From the NCBI RefSeq assembly GCF_017114995.1, contig NZ_JABXKL010000079.1:1-64000 (forward strand): 64,000 nt of DNA. Reading direction: 5' to 3'. The stretch comes from Nostoc sp. NMS9. GTDB taxonomy: Bacteria > Cyanobacteriota > Cyanobacteriia > Cyanobacteriales > Nostocaceae. Position numbers and translations under genes: made by a program. The notes under the pieces were generated by a model, which was not told where the DNA came from, made no database searches, and saw nothing but the letters and a program-made list of their open reading frames with translations. Shown here piece by piece: positions 62,987 through 64,000 of the stretch (its first letter is position 1; each line of letters opens with the position of its first letter).

Positions 62987-64000
62987 TTATGGTTGCAACA
63001 AAATTAAACGCTGCGACCATAATTCTATAAGCTCATTAACAATTCCTTGCGCTTTTCCTTCTTCAGTCTCGCCATTTTCCTGGAGGAGATCCCCCACAGT
63101 CTTCTCACTGTTTGCCAACGTCAAAACACGAAAGACTTCGGCTGACACTCCTATTTGAAACTTTGTATCGTAGCTATTCCCAATATAAAAGAGATTGTCG
63201 AACTTGCTGTCTAGACAAACTTTTTTAACCTGATGCAACGAAATATATCGGGGAAGTGAAAGTTTAAGAGATAGATGATTCTGCCAAGATACCTCCTTTT
63301 TCTTAATCAAATACTCTCCCACAACAAGGTAGTCTAGTCCCGTAGTTAAAAAACAAACTACTGCATCTTCAATAGAATCTACAATTGGTTCAACATTGTT
63401 GTTGAACGACGTGTTAAGCAAAATCGGAACGCCTGTCAACTTTTTAAACCAGTGAATCAAGTCCCAATATTTTTCATTTGTTTTGCGTGATACAGTTTGT
63501 ACTCTTGCTGTTCCATCAACATGAGTCACTGCCCCCAAAAGATTGCGTTTCTCTTTTCTAACGTTAACCACAAATATCATGAAGGGGAGTTGTTTTTGAT
63601 TAGACGGAACCTCAAAAAATTCATCAACATCCTCTTCTAAAACCGACGGGGCAAACGGTCTATATCCTTCCCGCTTTTTGATCATTTTGTTGATACGAGC
63701 TTTATTTTCATCAGGTCGAGGATCTGCAAGAATACTTCGGTTCCCTAAAGCCCTAGGTCCAAATTCCGAGCGATCTTGAACCCATCCCACAACGTAACCA
63801 CTTGCCAGTAACTTTGCCGTCTGTTCAGAAACATTTATCAATTTATCAAAGCTAATAAAATCTTGCCATTGCATCAATTGGTTTAAAACAGAGGGAGAAC
63901 CTCCGATATTTGTTCCCCAGTAAACATGCTCAAGCTGAGAAGACTTCTTAGCCATTGGATTGGCATTATAGTACGCATATAAAGCTGCGCCTAACGCGCA
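62987..64000 (-). CDS. Carbamoyltransferase (NodU/CmcH family), 5' end beyond window
   Basis: The visible 337 codons form the C-terminal half of an O-carbamoyltransferase; the open frame continues without interruption to the right edge (upstream residues read LGAALYAYYNANPM, a family-typical stretch), so the start lies outside. Motifs include YWGTNIGGSPS, GWVQDRSEFGPRALGNRSIL-type segment, REGYRPFAPSV, DGTARVQTV and PILLNTSFNNN. These enzymes transfer carbamoyl from carbamoyl phosphate via an adenylate to a hydroxyl, here probably one on the polyol-like product. First visible cluster gene; 156 bases separate its stop from the FkbK-like gene. Confidence 0.88.
   Translation of the reverse strand, partial: CALGAALYAYYNANPMAKKSSQLEHVYWGTNIGGSPSVLNQLMQWQDFISFDKLINVSEQTAKLLASGYVVGWVQDRSEFGPRALGNRSILADPRPDENKARINKMIKKREGYRPFAPSVLEEDVDEFFEVPSNQKQLPFMIFVVNVRKEKRNLLGAVTHVDGTARVQTVSRKTNEKYWDLIHWFKKLTGVPILLNTSFNNNVEPIVDSIEDAVVCFLTTGLDYLVVGEYLIKKKEVSWQNHLSLKLSLPRYISLHQVKKVCLDSKFDNLFYIGNSYDTKFQIGVSAEVFRVLTLANSEKTVGDLLQENGETEEGKAQGIVNELIELWSQRLILLQP

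Noticed and set aside
1..64000. tRNA or rRNA genes
   Set aside because: No cloverleaf-like TTCGA/TTCAAAT arms in a proper context or rRNA signature sequences were noticed on either strand by eye.

Overview
The window reads as a filamentous, Nostocales-like cyanobacterium. The evidence is frequent GCGATCGC (HIP1) octamers, moderate-to-low GC, cyanobacterial intergenic repeat families, CYP110-like P450s and a TonB receptor with an N-terminal AMIN domain. No rRNA, tRNA or CRISPR array was seen. Species and final product cannot be named from the sequence.

Left part (1-11.7 kb): a patchwork of a few intact genes among decayed DNA. Intact genes are a zinc-type ABC importer (znuA-znuC-znuB-like, minus strand), a cobalt/metal group on the plus strand (CbtB, a His/Met-rich membrane protein, a DUF1636 protein) and a secreted Ntn-type penicillin/AHL acylase. 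Between them lie remnants of IS1182, Tn3, IS5 and IS4 transposases, the 3' end of a group II intron, a cydA::cydB deletion scar, and a decayed siderophore-uptake pair (TonB-receptor tail plus FecB-like lipoprotein).

Right part (11.7-64 kb): one large minus-strand hybrid NRPS/PKS cluster that runs off the right edge. In transcription order: carbamoyltransferase (cut by the edge); four genes resembling fkbK-J-I-H for a glycerate-derived, ACP-bound extender unit; a two-module NRPS predicted for Thr then Ser; a TonB-dependent siderophore receptor with a Fur-like site upstream and a decayed FecB-like gene downstream; a PKS module carrying an unusual C-terminal epimerization domain; a one-module NRPS; a PLP decarboxylase of the aspartate 1-decarboxylase (PanP-like) type; three KS-AT-KR-ACP PKS proteins; a terminating NRPS whose A-domain code resembles beta-alanine-type codes and whose thioesterase has a Cys nucleophile; two P450s; a sucrase/ferredoxin-like protein; a MATE exporter; an SDR lacking its catalytic Tyr; and an O-methyltransferase-like enzyme.

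Working model (inference): the decarboxylase makes beta-alanine for the last module, the Fkb set makes a hydroxy- or methoxymalonyl-ACP-like unit, and the product is a Thr/Ser-containing, polyol-like lipo- or glyco-free peptide-polyketide that may be iron-chelating, exported by MATE and recovered through the TonB receptor. Three of the PKS genes share perfectly identical DNA tracts of 345-598 bp, showing recent module recombination or gene conversion.
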